A DNA stretch of 64,000 nt, from the NCBI RefSeq assembly GCF_027887165.1, contig NC_077233.1, positions 231,407,372 through 231,471,371 of the forward strand. Reading direction: 5' to 3'. The notes below the pieces were generated by a model. That model did no database searches and had not been told where the DNA came from. It saw only the letters and a list, made by a program, of their open reading frames with translations. The stretch comes from Monodelphis domestica (taxonomy: Eukaryota > Chordata > Mammalia > Didelphimorphia > Didelphidae). This document shows, one piece after another, positions 33,931 through 45,269 of this stretch (its first letter is position 1; each line of letters starts with the position of its first letter). The position numbers and the translations under genes are program-made.

Positions 33931-34550
33931 TATATTTTGTTTAAAAAAAACATTGGAAATCTGCATCTTTTCACTTCTTCAGGACTTAATAAATGATAAG
34001 AATTTACTTAACTGCCCATGTGATTCCAGTTTCCCAATTAATCTCCCATTTCTGTGGTTCTTCATGTGTATATAAGTGGAGAAGAAACAAAAGAAAGAAA
34101 GAAAGAAAAAGGAAGAAAGGAAAGAAAGAGAGAGGGAAAGAGGAAAGGAGGAAGAAAGAAAGATAAGTGCAATGGAGGATGTTTATACTTTGTTCTGTAA
34201 GTAATCTATCTTTTTTCCATTAAATCATGACAGCATTTATCCAACTTAACTTCACACACTAGATGGGCAAGCTTTCTGAAAACTAGAAAGACTTTTAAAC
34301 AAACTTCTGAGTATTTTGCACTCTATGGGATATTTACTTTTAAAAAACACACATTAATGGTGTAAATGAATCTAACATCCAATTTTATCCTCAAGAAAAC
34401 TCAGGGTGAAGATGAGGGACTAGTTGTTTATAGATATGGAAACTCAGGGCATTTGATTCACCCAAGAACAAATTATGTTACCCAAAAATTATTTACCCAA
34501 GAAAATAATTATGAGAGAAAACTGAACCAGAATCATGGTTTCTTGATTCT
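33931..34550. other. Unassigned, with a purine-rich (AAAG)n tract at 34080-34165
   Basis: GAAA/AAAG/GGAA repeats near 34,080-34,165; the rest is AT-rich and not recognised. Confidence 0.5.
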
Positions 34551-34551
34551 T

Positions 34552-34662
34552 TTAAAAAAATGCTTACTGTCTGACTTAGTATCAAGTATAAGACATAAAA
34601 GCAGCAAGCTAAGCAATCAGGGTTAAGTGACTTACTTAGGGTCATACAGCTTTGCCTCTTGA
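34552..34662 (-). mobile_element. Marsupial SINE fragment, antisense
   Basis: AAAAATGCTTACTGTCTGAC..AATCAGGGTTAAGTGACTTA..GGGTCATACAGCTT: 3' half of the GGTAAGGG-tail SINE, diverged. Confidence 0.7.
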
Positions 34663-35380
34663 TTGTTAATACAAGGTTTTGTCAAAGCTAGTCAAAGTCA
34701 TCTCTAGTACCTTGCACCTAGTCTAGCTTTTCGATTCTTGGTAGCTTCAAAAATTGTTCGATGAAGAATTTCTCCCAGTCTTCCTCTCAAATTGTGAATC
34801 TGCGAAGCTACTGGATCTAGCCCCAAGGTGTGCATAGGTATAAAAGTGTGCAGTCGACACATATGATCACAGCACAGGGATTTATCTAGGATGTCCCAGA
34901 TAAGAGACCCTAGATACTAAAGATACTTTCTTTCTTCCAAGTCTGTTGAGTGTTCTTTTGTAATAGAAGAAAGAGAGGAGCTAAAGACCACATTCAGTAC
35001 CTATCAAAGAATCTTGCTTTAAGTCTAAGGATTATAAAGGGGGAAAATTCAGTAATTTATTTCCCCAAATTTCTCCAAATCCTTTTTTTTATAATCTTCA
35101 CAATAACCCAATGAGGGAGGTGTTATTATTTTTATTTCACAGTTAGGGACATTGAGTCAAAAAGTGCTCTTTAGAGTTGAGAAAACCAAACCCTGGAGTA
35201 TTTAAGTGACATTCCTAGGATCACAGATAGGGTGTTCAAGGAGGACTAGTATCTCTGGTGTAAGGGCTTGCCAAACCCTTTTCAGGGATCCTCGTCCACC
35301 TTTGGAGTATAACCTTTTATCCAACCTTCATCTCTGGTTCCAAAATGTACAATGCCATTGTCTCTGCAGATGGGCTAAAT
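34663..35380. other. Mostly unassigned; antisense MIR at 35085-35235
   Basis: AATCTTCACAATAACCCAATG and CAGTTAGGGACATTGAGTCA mark an antisense MIR. The rest is not recognised. Confidence 0.45.
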
Positions 35381-35389
35381 CAGGTTGAG

Positions 35390-35735
35390 AGTAATCAACA
35401 AACCTCAAAACCGTCGATGAGTCAGGATGAGTCTATCCCAAGTATGTGAAGATTTTCCCTGGTAGAATGAGTAGATGTTTCAATTTTTTCCAACTGCCAT
35501 GAAGTGCTTAGAGCTTGGTCAGATAGAGAATATGCCAAGATTGTCCATTGCATCCTGGGCCATAGCCAGTCATCCTGACTTTTATTTTGTCACTGGACTT
35601 TGGTGACTGGAAGAGAGTGAGGCTGATGATTTTATGTAACTCTGACTCACTTAAATCCAGTTCATGAACAAGTCAAGACATCACCTTAAGCTGTTATTGG
35701 TCCTCTTCGAAAACAAAGATCAAACAGCAATCCTC
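35390..35735 (+). repeat. Marsupial interspersed repeat, second copy of the 22.7-kb family
   Basis: Landmarks shared with 22690-23075: CCCAAGTATGTGAAGATTTT, CATTGCATCCTGGGCCATAG, CCAGTCATCCTGACTTTTAT, GAGGCTGATGATTTTATG, CTTCGAAAACAAAGATCAAA. Confidence 0.65.
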
Positions 35736-35752
35736 TTCAAATTTAATATATA

Positions 35753-35955
35753 GAGGCAGCTCAGTGGCAATAGTGAATAGAATACCTACCAGGCCTGGAG
35801 TCAGGAGTTTCTAGGTTCAAATCTGGCCACAGACACTTCCTACCTAAGTGGCTGTGGGTAAATCCTTTAATCCCAGTTACCTAGCCCTTACTGCTCTTCT
35901 GCCTTAAAACCAACATTGTTTCTAAGACAGAAGATAAGAGTTTTAAAAAAACAAA
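35753..35955 (+). mobile_element. Marsupial SINE (GGTAAGGG-tail family)
   Basis: GAGGCAGCTCAGTGGCAATA..AGGTTCAAATCTGGCCACAG..AGACAGAAGATAAGAG then an A-rich tail. Confidence 0.88.
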
Positions 35956-36570
35956 ACTAGACCATGCCAAAGATAGGAGATTTTCTCCAAGCTGTCCAAA
36001 TGTCAGTCAATCTATGACTTGGTTTTAAGGAGTTAATCTGTAGCTCATAGAGGTTAAGTGGAGGCTTTTCTTTATTCACTATGTCATGTTGCCATCAAGG
36101 GAACACATAAATTATAAAACCATAGTGGACATGGACCAAAAAGACTCATATTGAAAAAATGTGAGCCATTCTAAGATGGTGCCATTTCTTCTTCACTCTC
36201 TGAATAGGACCAAAGAAAATCAGGTGCACGTGCACAATAGAGAAGGTAGACTTTATTAGTGATATGGCCACATAGAATGTGGAGTCAACTGGGTATAGCC
36301 ACCACATTACTAGGTGAAATTCCAAGGCAAAGAAATGAAATGCAACAACTTTCAGTGGTCTACAGAGTGTTAGGGGCTACAGAATGTTGCTAAGATATAG
36401 AGAGACAGACCAAGAGAGATTATGGGAGTGATGGCAGGAATATGAATACTGATCATGGACAAGGAGACATGGATAACCTATTAACTAGTGTAACACTTAA
36501 TTTTAGTTTTGACTAAATATGAGTTATGAAAGTGGTCGCCATTTATAAAATATTAGCTCCTAAGTCAAAA
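35956..36570. other. Unassigned sequence
   Basis: May belong to the LTR-like element that follows (see 36575-37180), but no landmark proves it. Confidence 0.35.
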
Positions 36571-36574
36571 TGAC

Positions 36575-37180
36575 TGTTAGCAGCTTTTATTTACAACAAG
36601 GTAGAGATAGTGAAAGTGGGAAATATAGGAAGGAGACAGAACCTTGTCTAGCCTACCAGCCTAAATGCTGATCTGGTGAAGTATGGCTTAGCTCCCAGCA
36701 AGGGCTCCCTCAAGTCCCAATCTCCACATGGAAGTTCTGAGGGTATCTTCAGCCAGAAATCCACCAATGCAGCCTCTTTCTTCAGCCTGAGTCACTCACC
36801 CAGCAAGCCTCTTCAGTGTAGAAAGCTCCACTCTTCCAAGAGTCTTCCTCTAGTATGGCTCACCAACACAGAGTAAATGAATCAGTCCTTGGACTTGCCC
36901 TTTTATCCCTCCTTTTCCACATCACTTTCTCTCCTCCTCTTTACAGGAACCAATTTCAGTTTCTAAATTTGCCTAGCACTGCCCAAGGTGGGTGCAGTGC
37001 TTGTGGACTTTTGGGAGTATGAACTAGTAAGTGACTTGTGAGCTCCCTTACCTAATGGATAGGTAGCTACTAAGTAAGGGTACTTTAAGTTCTTGATTTG
37101 ATTAACTAAAATAGACAAAGGGAGAGTTAATTCTATCTTCACACTAGGAATCAGCCTTGGGACCTGCAATTCAGTTAACA
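36575..37180 (-). mobile_element. Possible solo LTR fossil, antisense
   Basis: A ~606-bp unit with ends TGTTAGCAG and AGTTAACA, i.e. TGTTA...TAACA, the usual LTR form. On the minus strand it carries AAATAAAAG near one end and a TGGTTCC/CCAAT-like area. The ACCAATTTCAGTTTCTAAATT and GACAAAGGGAGAGTTAATTC stretches resemble a repeat that I associate with marsupials. No target duplication is visible. Solo copy, no genes, probably old. Confidence 0.42.
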
Positions 37181-37192
37181 AGGCATTTTGGG

Positions 37193-37420
37193 GTAGTTTC
37201 AGTTGTGTTCACTTATCATGACCTCATTTGGGGTTTTCTTGGCAGATACTAGAGTAGTTTGCCCCCTCCTTTGCTAGCCCCTTTTAAAAATAAAGAACTG
37301 AGGCAAATGGAGTTAAGTAACTTGCTCAGAGTCACATAACTAGTCAGGCACACAGCTAATAAGTGTCTGAGGTTCTATTTGAATTCAGGAAGATGATACT
37401 TCCTGACTTCAAGCCTAGCA
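37193..37420 (-). mobile_element. MAR1-like CORE-SINE, antisense, with internal duplication
   Basis: GTTTCAGTTGTGTTCACTTA, CCTCATTTGGGGTTTTCTTG, GAGTCACATAACTAGTCAGG, then a repeated CACACAGCTAATAAGTGTCT. The 'cacacaGCTAgTaag' block appears twice. Confidence 0.85.
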
Positions 37421-37499
37421 CTTTTGTTAGACTCAGAGATTTCTGAAAGCCAGCTTCTGATTTTCCAAGGAGGAACCCCAGATGGAAGTAAAATGAGCC

Positions 37500-37700
37500 C
37501 TTCAAGACCCATTAAAGACATCCCAATTTGTCTATTAGAGGTTAGGGTACAGAATTCTCAGAGTGAAAGGAATCATAATGATAAAGTCCAGATGTCTCCT
37601 GTTAAAGAGGGGAAAATTGAGGCTCAAGGAAAGGAAAGGATTTGCTCAAGGTCATAAAGCTTACTTCTGACACAGCTATAAATGCAACTGGGTTTGCTTC
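37500..37700 (-). repeat. Ancient MIR- or CR1/L3-like relic
   Basis: AAGTCCAGATGTCTCCTGTT, AAAATTGAGGCTCAAGGAAA and TTTGCTCAAGGTCATAAAGC. Confidence 0.5.
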
Positions 37701-38670
37701 CTGCACAGGCCAACCTAAGATGACATATATCTGTGCTGCTTTCTATTTATGTAAGGGGGATGGGGAGGGTTGATGTAGCTAATCAATCAAACAACCTACC
37801 CTGCTTCCTACCTGTTGATTGATTGTTCAATCAGCTCCAAGCCTTACATTTATATTGCATTTTAATGATTTATTTTACTTCATACTTCTATTTGGAGTTA
37901 TCAGTTCCTGAGGTTTATTTGCATGGAGTTAGCAAAAACATAATGTAGAATCCTTCATAATACACTGGCACCAATAAGGCTAAAGAAGAGTGAATAACTC
38001 TGAGATGCATCTCTCTCTACAATGAATGACTGTGATCTTGTGCAGAGAAAAGGGAACAGCTCATTGGGCTGATCTCCCAGAAGCGAGTGGGCAAACATCT
38101 ACAAGATTGGTGTTGTGAACTGGCAGAGACATATTGCTTCCTGTTGGCCTGGCCTCACTGGAGAGGTGCAGAGCTTGTATCTGGGGATAGGCAATGGCTC
38201 TTTCAAGCCCCAGGAGCCAGGGGATCAATAGCAACTAAGTGGAAGATGGGCACCTCAGGGTTAACGTGCCTCCAAAGAGTGGATAAATTACTCCCAGTCC
38301 TCTGCCCAGGGTGAATCAATGTTTCTATTCTGCTAACCCTTAAATGCACAGTTGAGCCAGCGTTCTTGTGTCATCAGATTCTCCGCATGGATCCGCCCAG
38401 ATTCACCGCATTTGTAACTGTCTTCTACATATTCTTAGCAAAGATCTTTCTTAATCCAATATTCCCCAATCTCTATTATGGCAGCCACTGGAGCAGTTAC
38501 AAAATGCAAGGTCATCATCTCTCCTGCACTCTCTGGGATTTCAATTCCTTACATAAGGATTTCTTATTTGAGCCCTTGGAAGGAACTAAATTTATAGAAA
38601 CAACATTAACTCTGGTTCTATGAGTTGTGTGGCCAATTTTTGCACACGGGCATACACAGATGACACCCCT
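37701..38670. other. About 1 kb of unassigned sequence
   Basis: Balanced composition, no repeat recognised. Frames at 38087-38314 (75 codons) and 38366-38623 (85 codons) lack any domain. A candidate for comparison with other marsupials. Confidence 0.4.
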
Positions 38671-38674
38671 ATGT

Positions 38675-38762
38675 TGCAATATAAGCTTCTTGAAGAAGAG
38701 ACTATATTGCCCCCTTTTTTGATATATTCTCAAGGCTTAATAAATGCTTGCTGACTGATGAG
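38675..38762 (+). repeat. L2 3' end
   Basis: ATAAGCTTCTTGAAGAAGAG and CTTAATAAATGCTTGCTGAC. Confidence 0.7.
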
Positions 38763-39360
38763 TAGAAAATATTTAGTAGAAAACATTCTGCACAGTAGAA
38801 AACACTCAAACTGCCTGTTTCATTTGACTCTGTGAGTCAATAGAATCTCACAAAGCCACTGCTTTGAGTTATGAGGACATAGAGCAGAAATTGATACCCA
38901 GCTACTGTCCCAGGCTTTTCTACTCTAGTCCCTTGGTTTTATAGAAGAGGAACTGACAAGTCCAAGGTCACACAGGTAGTAAATTGCACAGCCAGGATTT
39001 ATTCTCAAGTCCTCCAATCTACTAAATCTTTTGTTCTTTCTATTATGACATCCTGCCCCTACATGCAATGTGGATTCATGACAAGAGCCTACAACTTGGA
39101 CTCAGGAGATGCATGTATTTCTGTTGTGGTGGATTTTTCCTCAGTTATTATTCAATTAACCTTCACAAGGTCCCGGTTCCACCATGGACTGACTATATGA
39201 CTATGGCCAAGGAGTCTTCCTAATTTGGGCCTCTTTCCCTTGATAAAAATAATGATGATTGATAACATCACAGAATATGGGGAAATCAGAGATAATACAT
39301 AGTCCAATAAAGCCTAAATAGGAATCTCTCCTGCAACATCTTCTGTAACTGATAGCCAAC
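38763..39360. other. Mostly unassigned, MIR-like pieces
   Basis: AGGAACTGACAAGTCCAAGG (38947-38966) with the following CACACAGGTAGTAA, and CATGGACTGACTATATGACT (39183-39202) are MIR-like. No gene. Confidence 0.4.
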
Positions 39361-39361
39361 T

Positions 39362-39558
39362 TAAAAAATCTTTACTTTCTATCTTAGAATCAATATTATA
39401 TATTGGTTCCAAGCCAGAAAAACAGTAACAATTAGGCAATAGAAGTTGAATGACTTGCCCAGGGTCACACAGCTAGGAAGTATCTGGGGCCAGATTTGAA
39501 CCTAGGACCTTGGGTCTCTAGTCCTGGCTCTCAATTCACTGAGTCACCCAACTGCCCC
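39362..39558 (-). mobile_element. Marsupial SINE (GGTAAGGG-tail family)
   Basis: TAAAAAATCTTTACTTTCTA..GGGTCACACAGCTAGGAAGT..GAGTCACCCAACTGCCCC. Confidence 0.92.
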
Positions 39559-39599
39559 AAGGCTGCCTTTTCTCAGAGACCTTTAATGAGAGAAAACCT

Positions 39600-39930
39600 T
39601 CCACTCTCATGATGCAGCCCATTTCACCTCTGTATAGAATTATGGATGCAATCACCTGGAATAATTATGTAAAATGCTTTTCCTTATGTAGCCCTTGAAT
39701 CTACTTCTCTTCAACCTTCACTTGTCACTTATAACTCTATCTTCCAGTTTCAAACATAACAAATCTAATTCCTCTTTCATATGACAACCCATCAAATATT
39801 TGAAAGCAGTTATCAGGTCTCCTTTAATTTTTTTCTTCTCTTGCCTAAACATTCCCAGTTCCTTCAACCAAGCCTCATGCGGTATACTGATCATCCTAAT
39901 TGCCCCCTTTTTAGACACACCTCAATGGCA
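39600..39930 (-). repeat. CR1/L3 relic
   Basis: TTGCCTAAACATTCCCAGTT, CCTTCAACCAAGCCTCATGC and CCTAATTGCCCCCTTTTTAG match the pattern of mammalian L3/CR1 antisense copies. The upstream part recurs at 42130-42260. Confidence 0.65.
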
Positions 39931-40740
39931 CAGAAAATGTACAGTTTTGGGAATCCGACACCTTGTCCAAAGTTAAACGATTTTGCTGAATCTCAGACTC
40001 AGTTTCCTAATTTGCAATATGGTCATAATTATATCTCTCTTTACCTACCTCATCACTTGACTCTGAGGAAAGTAGTTTGCCAAGCACTATGTAAATGTGA
40101 GTTATTATTATTATCTGTAAGATGCAGAATGGCTTGAAGTGCTTCTTTAGATTATTGAAACCACTTTTCATTTAAACTTGTTAAACCTTTTGTCAGGTCT
40201 TTTCCCCAGAATCCTCCACTCCCAGGGTGCTGGGTAAATAGCCTTCAAAATATACAATGACTCCCAATTTTGATTAAGCACTTTGCCGGCTTTTAAATTC
40301 TTAGGCAAGACTATTACTCTGTGCTTGGATATTGCATTATGTAGCCTAGTGATGGACTGAAACAGACCTGGTCCCCTTTACTTTGCAGCTATTTCCTCAA
40401 GTATTTTGATCTTGGCGAGAAGTATGACATTATTGATTTGCTCTGCTCTGCTCACACTGCAGCCTCATCTGCAAGAACAGATTCTTTATGACTTCAATAA
40501 TTTCCCTGAGTGCAGAGAACTCTTTTGTATTTTTGCTTAGTGTTTAGCAATTCTTTAAATTTTTTATGGGCTCTGAAGTTAAATATCAATCCCTCGCTCA
40601 ATCATGTTAGAGGCTTATTTGGGCACCTGATACTGCTCTGGGTAAATGGTACTTTTCTACATCCAGTAGGGTCAAGGTTTCTTCCTTTCCCCCTCCAAAA
40701 AATGATGAGGTTGGTCTAAGACTAGAACCTTCCAGTTAAA
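39931..40740. other. Unassigned; MIR piece at 39985-40120
   Basis: CTCAGACTCAGTTTCCTAATT and GTTTGCCAAGCACTATGTAA form a MIR-like piece. The rest, 40,240-40,700, is not recognised. Confidence 0.4.
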
Positions 40741-40804
40741 GTTACTTGGCATTTAAAGAATCATAGATCCAGACTCAGGAGGAACTTTAACTGATCTAAT
40801 CCAG

Positions 40805-40970
40805 AGGTTCTGGACCTGAGGTTCATGAGCTGAAAAATTATTTTTGCATAACTGTATTTCAGTGTCATTAGTTTCCTTTATACTCCTTTGCGTTTGATTT
40901 TATGTACTTAACGCTATTGTGAGACAGAGTCCATAGGTATCACCAGAAGGTGAGGGGGTTCATGACACAC
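40805..40970. mobile_element. Short DNA-transposon-like relic
   Basis: AGGTTCTGGACCTGAGGTTC opens; TGTATTTCAGTGTCATTAGT, TCCTTTATACTCCTTTGCG and GGTTCATGACACACAAGAAG follow. The same order occurs at 63635-63830. It resembles a mammalian MITE whose ends read GGGTTCTTAACCT and its complement. Confidence 0.5.
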
Positions 40971-40989
40971 AAGAAGCCTAAGAGTCCTT

Positions 40990-41690
40990 ATCTTGTCTAA
41001 CCTTCCATTCCATCCAGAACATAAGTTAATGGGTGCCTTGTTCAGAACCCCGAATAGATGGTCATTGAGCCTCTGTGTCAAATTTATCCTCTGTGAATGG
41101 AAGATTCATCAATTGGTTCCCTGGCTCCCAAACAGAGTCCATTCCATTATTGGACCGCTTCATTTGTTGGAAAGTTTTTCTTTCTGGCAAACTGAGATCT
41201 CTCTCTCTCTAAGTAAAACCCCAGAGTGCTTATTCTGGGAAGGAACTCAGAAGGTTGCTTGAGGAATTGCCCATGGCCAGGTGACGGGAAAAGGTGACTA
41301 AGCCAAAATCTTGGGAGATAGGAATACTTTGACCTCTTAACCCTGCAAATCTGCTTGGTTTCCCTTTCTCGGGATCTGTATTTGTTTCATTTGAACTGAG
41401 AGCTGAAGTATTCTGATCACAAGTAAGCAATGTTTGTGTGACCCCAGGTGGTGCCTTTTCTCTCCCAATGTTCGGCAATACTGGTGAGAAAAATTGCTGT
41501 CCCTGGAATTAAATACATTTGTGGGAATTCCAGGAGGCTCCTAGAGCATCTGGCAAAAAAAAAAAAAAATCCCTGGTTGTGTTGGTCATTGATCAAGATG
41601 AATGAGACAGATTTGGGGGGCTGCTCATAATCTCTCTGTAGGCAACTGGTGCTGTCTCACAATCCCCAGGGAAAGCATTCTCAATGTACA
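40990..41690. other. Unassigned sequence
   Basis: About 700 bp without a recognised repeat; short frames show no domain. Confidence 0.4.
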
Positions 41691-41692
41691 AG

Positions 41693-41850
41693 GTATGTGT
41701 GGGGTTAGTTCTCATTTTATAGATGAGGAAATTGAGGCAAAGAGAGGCTAAATGACTTGTCCTGAGTCAAAACCAGTAAGCATCTGAGGCTGAATTCAGA
41801 TCTTCCTGGCTTCTGGTTCATAGCTCTATCCACTGCACCACCTATATGGG
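41693..41850 (-). mobile_element. MAR1-like CORE-SINE fragment, antisense
   Basis: CATTTTATAGATGAGGAAAT, CAAAACCAGTAAGCATCTGA and TATCCACTGCACCACCTAT. Confidence 0.75.
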
Positions 41851-41852
41851 GT

Positions 41853-42130
41853 TTAAAAAGTACCCACTATGTGCTTAGGGACTGTGCTAAAAGGTTTCTC
41901 CTCTTCCTCCTTCTCCTTCTCTTCCTCCTCCTTTTCCTCTACCTTCTCCTGCTCCTCCCTCTTATTTTTTTTAACCAAATTTTGAGTGACTTGATCCTTA
42001 AAATCATCCTATGAAGTAGGAGCTACAAAGATCCCTATCTTACAGTTAACTAAGGGAAACAAATTAAGTGACTTGCTCAGGATCACACATCTAGTAAATG
42101 TTGGAGGCTAGAAATGACTTCAAGTCTTCC
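41853..42130 (-). repeat. MIR/L2 relic, antisense, with (TCC)n
   Basis: ACCCACTATGTGCTTAGGGA, then a (CTTCCTCC)-type tract at 41895-41960, then ATCATCCTATGAAGTAGGAG and GACTTGCTCAGGATCACACA. Confidence 0.65.
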
Positions 42131-42260
42131 TGAACAGTCACCTCTTTAGAAGGCATTATGGATACAATCATCTGGATAAGAAACATGGCATTACATCAGA
42201 TTTAAGTCTGCCTCTCTTCAACTTTTCACTCATCACTCCTAATTCTGTAATTCACCCAAA
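42130..42260 (-). repeat. CR1/L3 relic
   Basis: GGCATTATGGATACAATCAT and CTGCCTCTCTTCAACTTTTC parallel 39640-39740. Confidence 0.5.
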
Positions 42261-43100
42261 GTCTCAGGGAAGTAAAGGTCATATTAGAACCCCGGAAAAA
42301 TTCTGATAAATACATGTTTCCATTTTACCAGACAACTGTCTGTTCTCTCCCTCTCTTTGAGCCTCAGTGAACTGTAGGTCTCATCTTGAGCCTACTTATT
42401 CAGTGACCCTCTAATTGCTTTGGATGTTTTTTATTCCTTGCTTCTGGTTAAGGAATGATGCTCACGATCATCTGCCTAAGCCAGCTTTGAGAATCTGTCC
42501 ATTATCCACACAACAGCACCACCCGCCCTCTGAGCTAACTGTGATTCTCTGTGACCGATGATTCTACCAATGTTCTATCAGTTTCTCATCTCCCCCTCCT
42601 TGGATGCTTAGACAGCCTTGGTTTACTTTGTTGGTTTTCATTTTGACATAATCTATATTTTCTGCTTTAAATATTTATAGTGATCTTGGATGGAAAGTTC
42701 CCCCCAAAGACTTTCTAATGTAATTTAGCAGTCAAGGTTACAGCAACTGGCATGCCGAGCTTGGCATCTGCCTTATGCCTTGGAGCATCAGATAGAGGCA
42801 TATAACTGAGAGCTACTTTCCCCAACATTTAATGGAAGCTGGTTTTCTCGGCCATGAAGTGATTCAACCACGTATGGCAAGTAGAAACTGTTGGATGATT
42901 ATGTTTTAAGGCAAATACTTCAAGAACTAAGAGCAGTACAGCATGGTTTATGATTTTAGCTTCATCACAAGTATTATAAGATGTTCAAAGTCCATCTAGG
43001 TGTCCCATTGGAATAAAGTTGGGTCATTTACTCAGTATAGCAGAAAGACTGTAGTATACGGGGAAGAGGAAAAGTATTTATGAGGTTCCTGCTATGTGCC
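42261..43100. other. About 840 bp of unassigned sequence
   Basis: No repeat recognised; mixed composition with homeobox-type AT words. No coding frame of note. Confidence 0.4.
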
Positions 43101-43358
43101 TGTTGTTATTGTTGTTTAGTTGTTTCAGTCATGTCTAACTCTTTGCAATCCCATTTGGGGTTTTCATGGCCAAGATACTGGACTGGTTTGCTATTTCCTT
43201 CTCTAGTTTATTTTATAGATGGGGAAACTGAGGTAAATAGGGTGACATGACTTGCTCAGAGTCACACAGCTAGAAAATGTCTGAGGTTAGATTTGAATTC
43301 AGGATGATGAGTCTTTCTGATTCCAAGCCCAAGGTTCCATCCACTGTGCCACTCCATG
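43101..43358 (-). mobile_element. MAR1-like CORE-SINE, antisense
   Basis: TGTTGTTATTGTTGTTTAGT, TGCAATCCCATTTGGGGTTT, CAGAGTCACACAGCTAGAAA and CCACTGTGCCACTCCATGC. Confidence 0.92.
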
Positions 43359-43765
43359 CTTTTTTTGTGGAAATTAATTGCATTTAATCAGTGTTCTTTT
43401 TATTATTGTTATAATGATATATGTTATAAAAGACCAGATGCCATGTCATCTTCTTCCTCATACGTACCACAATGCTATGCTCCAGTATTTGAACATGGAA
43501 TCAAATTTTCTTTTAGGTATTGGTGGGGAGTGGAGAGGAACACAAAAGAGATAAAAGCCAAGGACCTGATCCTAGAATTCTCAAGTGAATTGGAGACAAG
43601 AACATTTCCAATTTGCCTGGTGGGCTTGGATCTTAGAGCATTATGCAGGTAGAAACCTTTATGTGTCACTTAGCACACCTCTCTCAGGTGGCAGTTTCAT
43701 ATCTGATCCTGTGGTCCACTTAAACCCTAGAGATTAAAAGATGAAATTTCTTTTGTAAAACTATA
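43359..43765. other. Unassigned sequence
   Basis: A 98-codon frame (43356-43652) begins in SINE sequence and has no domain. Confidence 0.4.
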
Positions 43766-43768
43766 CAG

Positions 43769-43945
43769 GAGCAGGAAGGTAGCACAGTGGATGGAAAATC
43801 AAGGCTGGAGTCAGGAGGAGATGGATTCGGACACTAACTAGCTATGTGACCCTGGGCAAGTCATTTAACCCCAGTCACCTAACCCCTGCCAATCTTCTGT
43901 CTAAGAATTGATGCTATTAGAATTGATAAGTTTTAATTTTAAAAA
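43769..43945 (+). mobile_element. Marsupial SINE, diverged
   Basis: AGCAGGAAGGTAGCACAGTG..CTATGTGACCCTGGGCAAGT..CCAATCTTCTGTCTAAGAAT. Confidence 0.85.
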
Positions 43946-45040
43946 TAAGTGTATTCAATATCTCCCAGGTAAAAAACATTCCCCTAGATGCTGAAAAGGA
44001 ATCCTAAAACCAACAAAAACAGAAGAACAGCCAACAAGAAAATGAAAAGCAGTCTCAAGAAAGTTCCCAGAGGTTTCAGAACTATTCCTTGTCCAGAAGG
44101 CGCACAGCTAGGTCCCAGATCAATGTCCCTGGGGACAAAGTGAATTGAAACTGCCCCAGGTCTGCTCCCAGCAGCACCACTCAATGTTAGGGAGTATGAA
44201 CTGCAACCACCCCAATTCCAGCAAAGTCCTGATCTAGAACACCAACCTCTCCTACCCATTTTACACATGAGAAAACTGTTGCCCAGAAGAGTAAAACAGC
44301 ATGTCCAATATCATCCACTGAGCATTTCAACAGCCTAAGTAAATACAGAACCCAAGTTAACTCATTGCCAAGGCAGTGTACTTTCCCTCAGCTATCACCA
44401 TGCCCTTTCTCCTTTCTCTTTCCTAAACCCAGAAGCCTTGGATTCTATACAGTATCAATGAAATTGATTCTTTACTGTCTCTGAAATGGTCTAAGGACAA
44501 AAGACTTGAGCACAGATTAATTTCGGGGTAAAATATGCAATTTCAGAAAGACACTGATTAATCAGAATGTTGAACCTCTACTATGTGGAAAAGGACACTC
44601 AGTGATTTCTGTCCTGACCTCAGTCGGAATGTCCTGTGCCCGGAGGGAACCATGACAAAGTTTTTACCTTCAACCATCATTTTTCTACCTCAGAGGAAAT
44701 CTACAACCCTCAATTCCAGGTCCTAATTCCCCGTGGGGAGGGAGAGCTCCACATGTTTAAGGAGCAAGTTCCCCATTGGAGTTTCTTCTTTACCAGAAGC
44801 TCAGCTTTTCATGGCTTCTAGTTTTTCCTTTTGTTGTTTGATTCTGTTTTAGTTTTTCCCTTTTTCATTTCTTGCCTCTTTTCTCCATTTTCAGGCATAT
44901 TCTCCAATTCACTGTGGAAAAGGTTCCCTGACTTCAAAACTAGAGCTATATCTCGTGCTGCTTCCTGTAGCCACATTATGCATATCTATATCTATATATC
45001 TATGTTGGTGTTAGCTACTACCATCATCACCACCACCACC
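43946..45040. other. About 1.1 kb of unassigned sequence
   Basis: 43,990-44,280 is A-rich on one side and GC-richer on the other, a little like an L1 5' UTR/ORF1 junction, but no landmark is decisive. A 94-codon minus-strand frame there has a hydrophobic C-terminus and no recognisable domain. Confidence 0.35.
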
Positions 45041-45103
45041 CCCAACCCCACGCCCACTACTACTACTACTACTACTACCACTACTACTACTACTACTATT
45101 ACG
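45026..45103. repeat. (ACC)n/(ACT)n microsatellite
   Basis: CACCACCACC passing into about 13 ACT/CTA units. Confidence 0.95.
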
Positions 45104-45269
45104 TTCATCCCAGCTTTTTTGTTGTTGTTGAGGACAGCAAATATTTCAACTGAAGGAACAAGCATAGTACTCCCTTAGAGATACGTGATAGGGGGGTTCT
45201 TTGCCCCCCTTCACTAAGACACTTTGACGCAGTCTCAGATATCCTCTAACTGTAACCATGAGGACTCTT

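Noticed and set aside
43984-44268. 94-codon frame with hydrophobic end as a membrane protein
   Set aside because: No homology, no start context, and A-rich DNA explains the Phe/Leu run on the minus strand.
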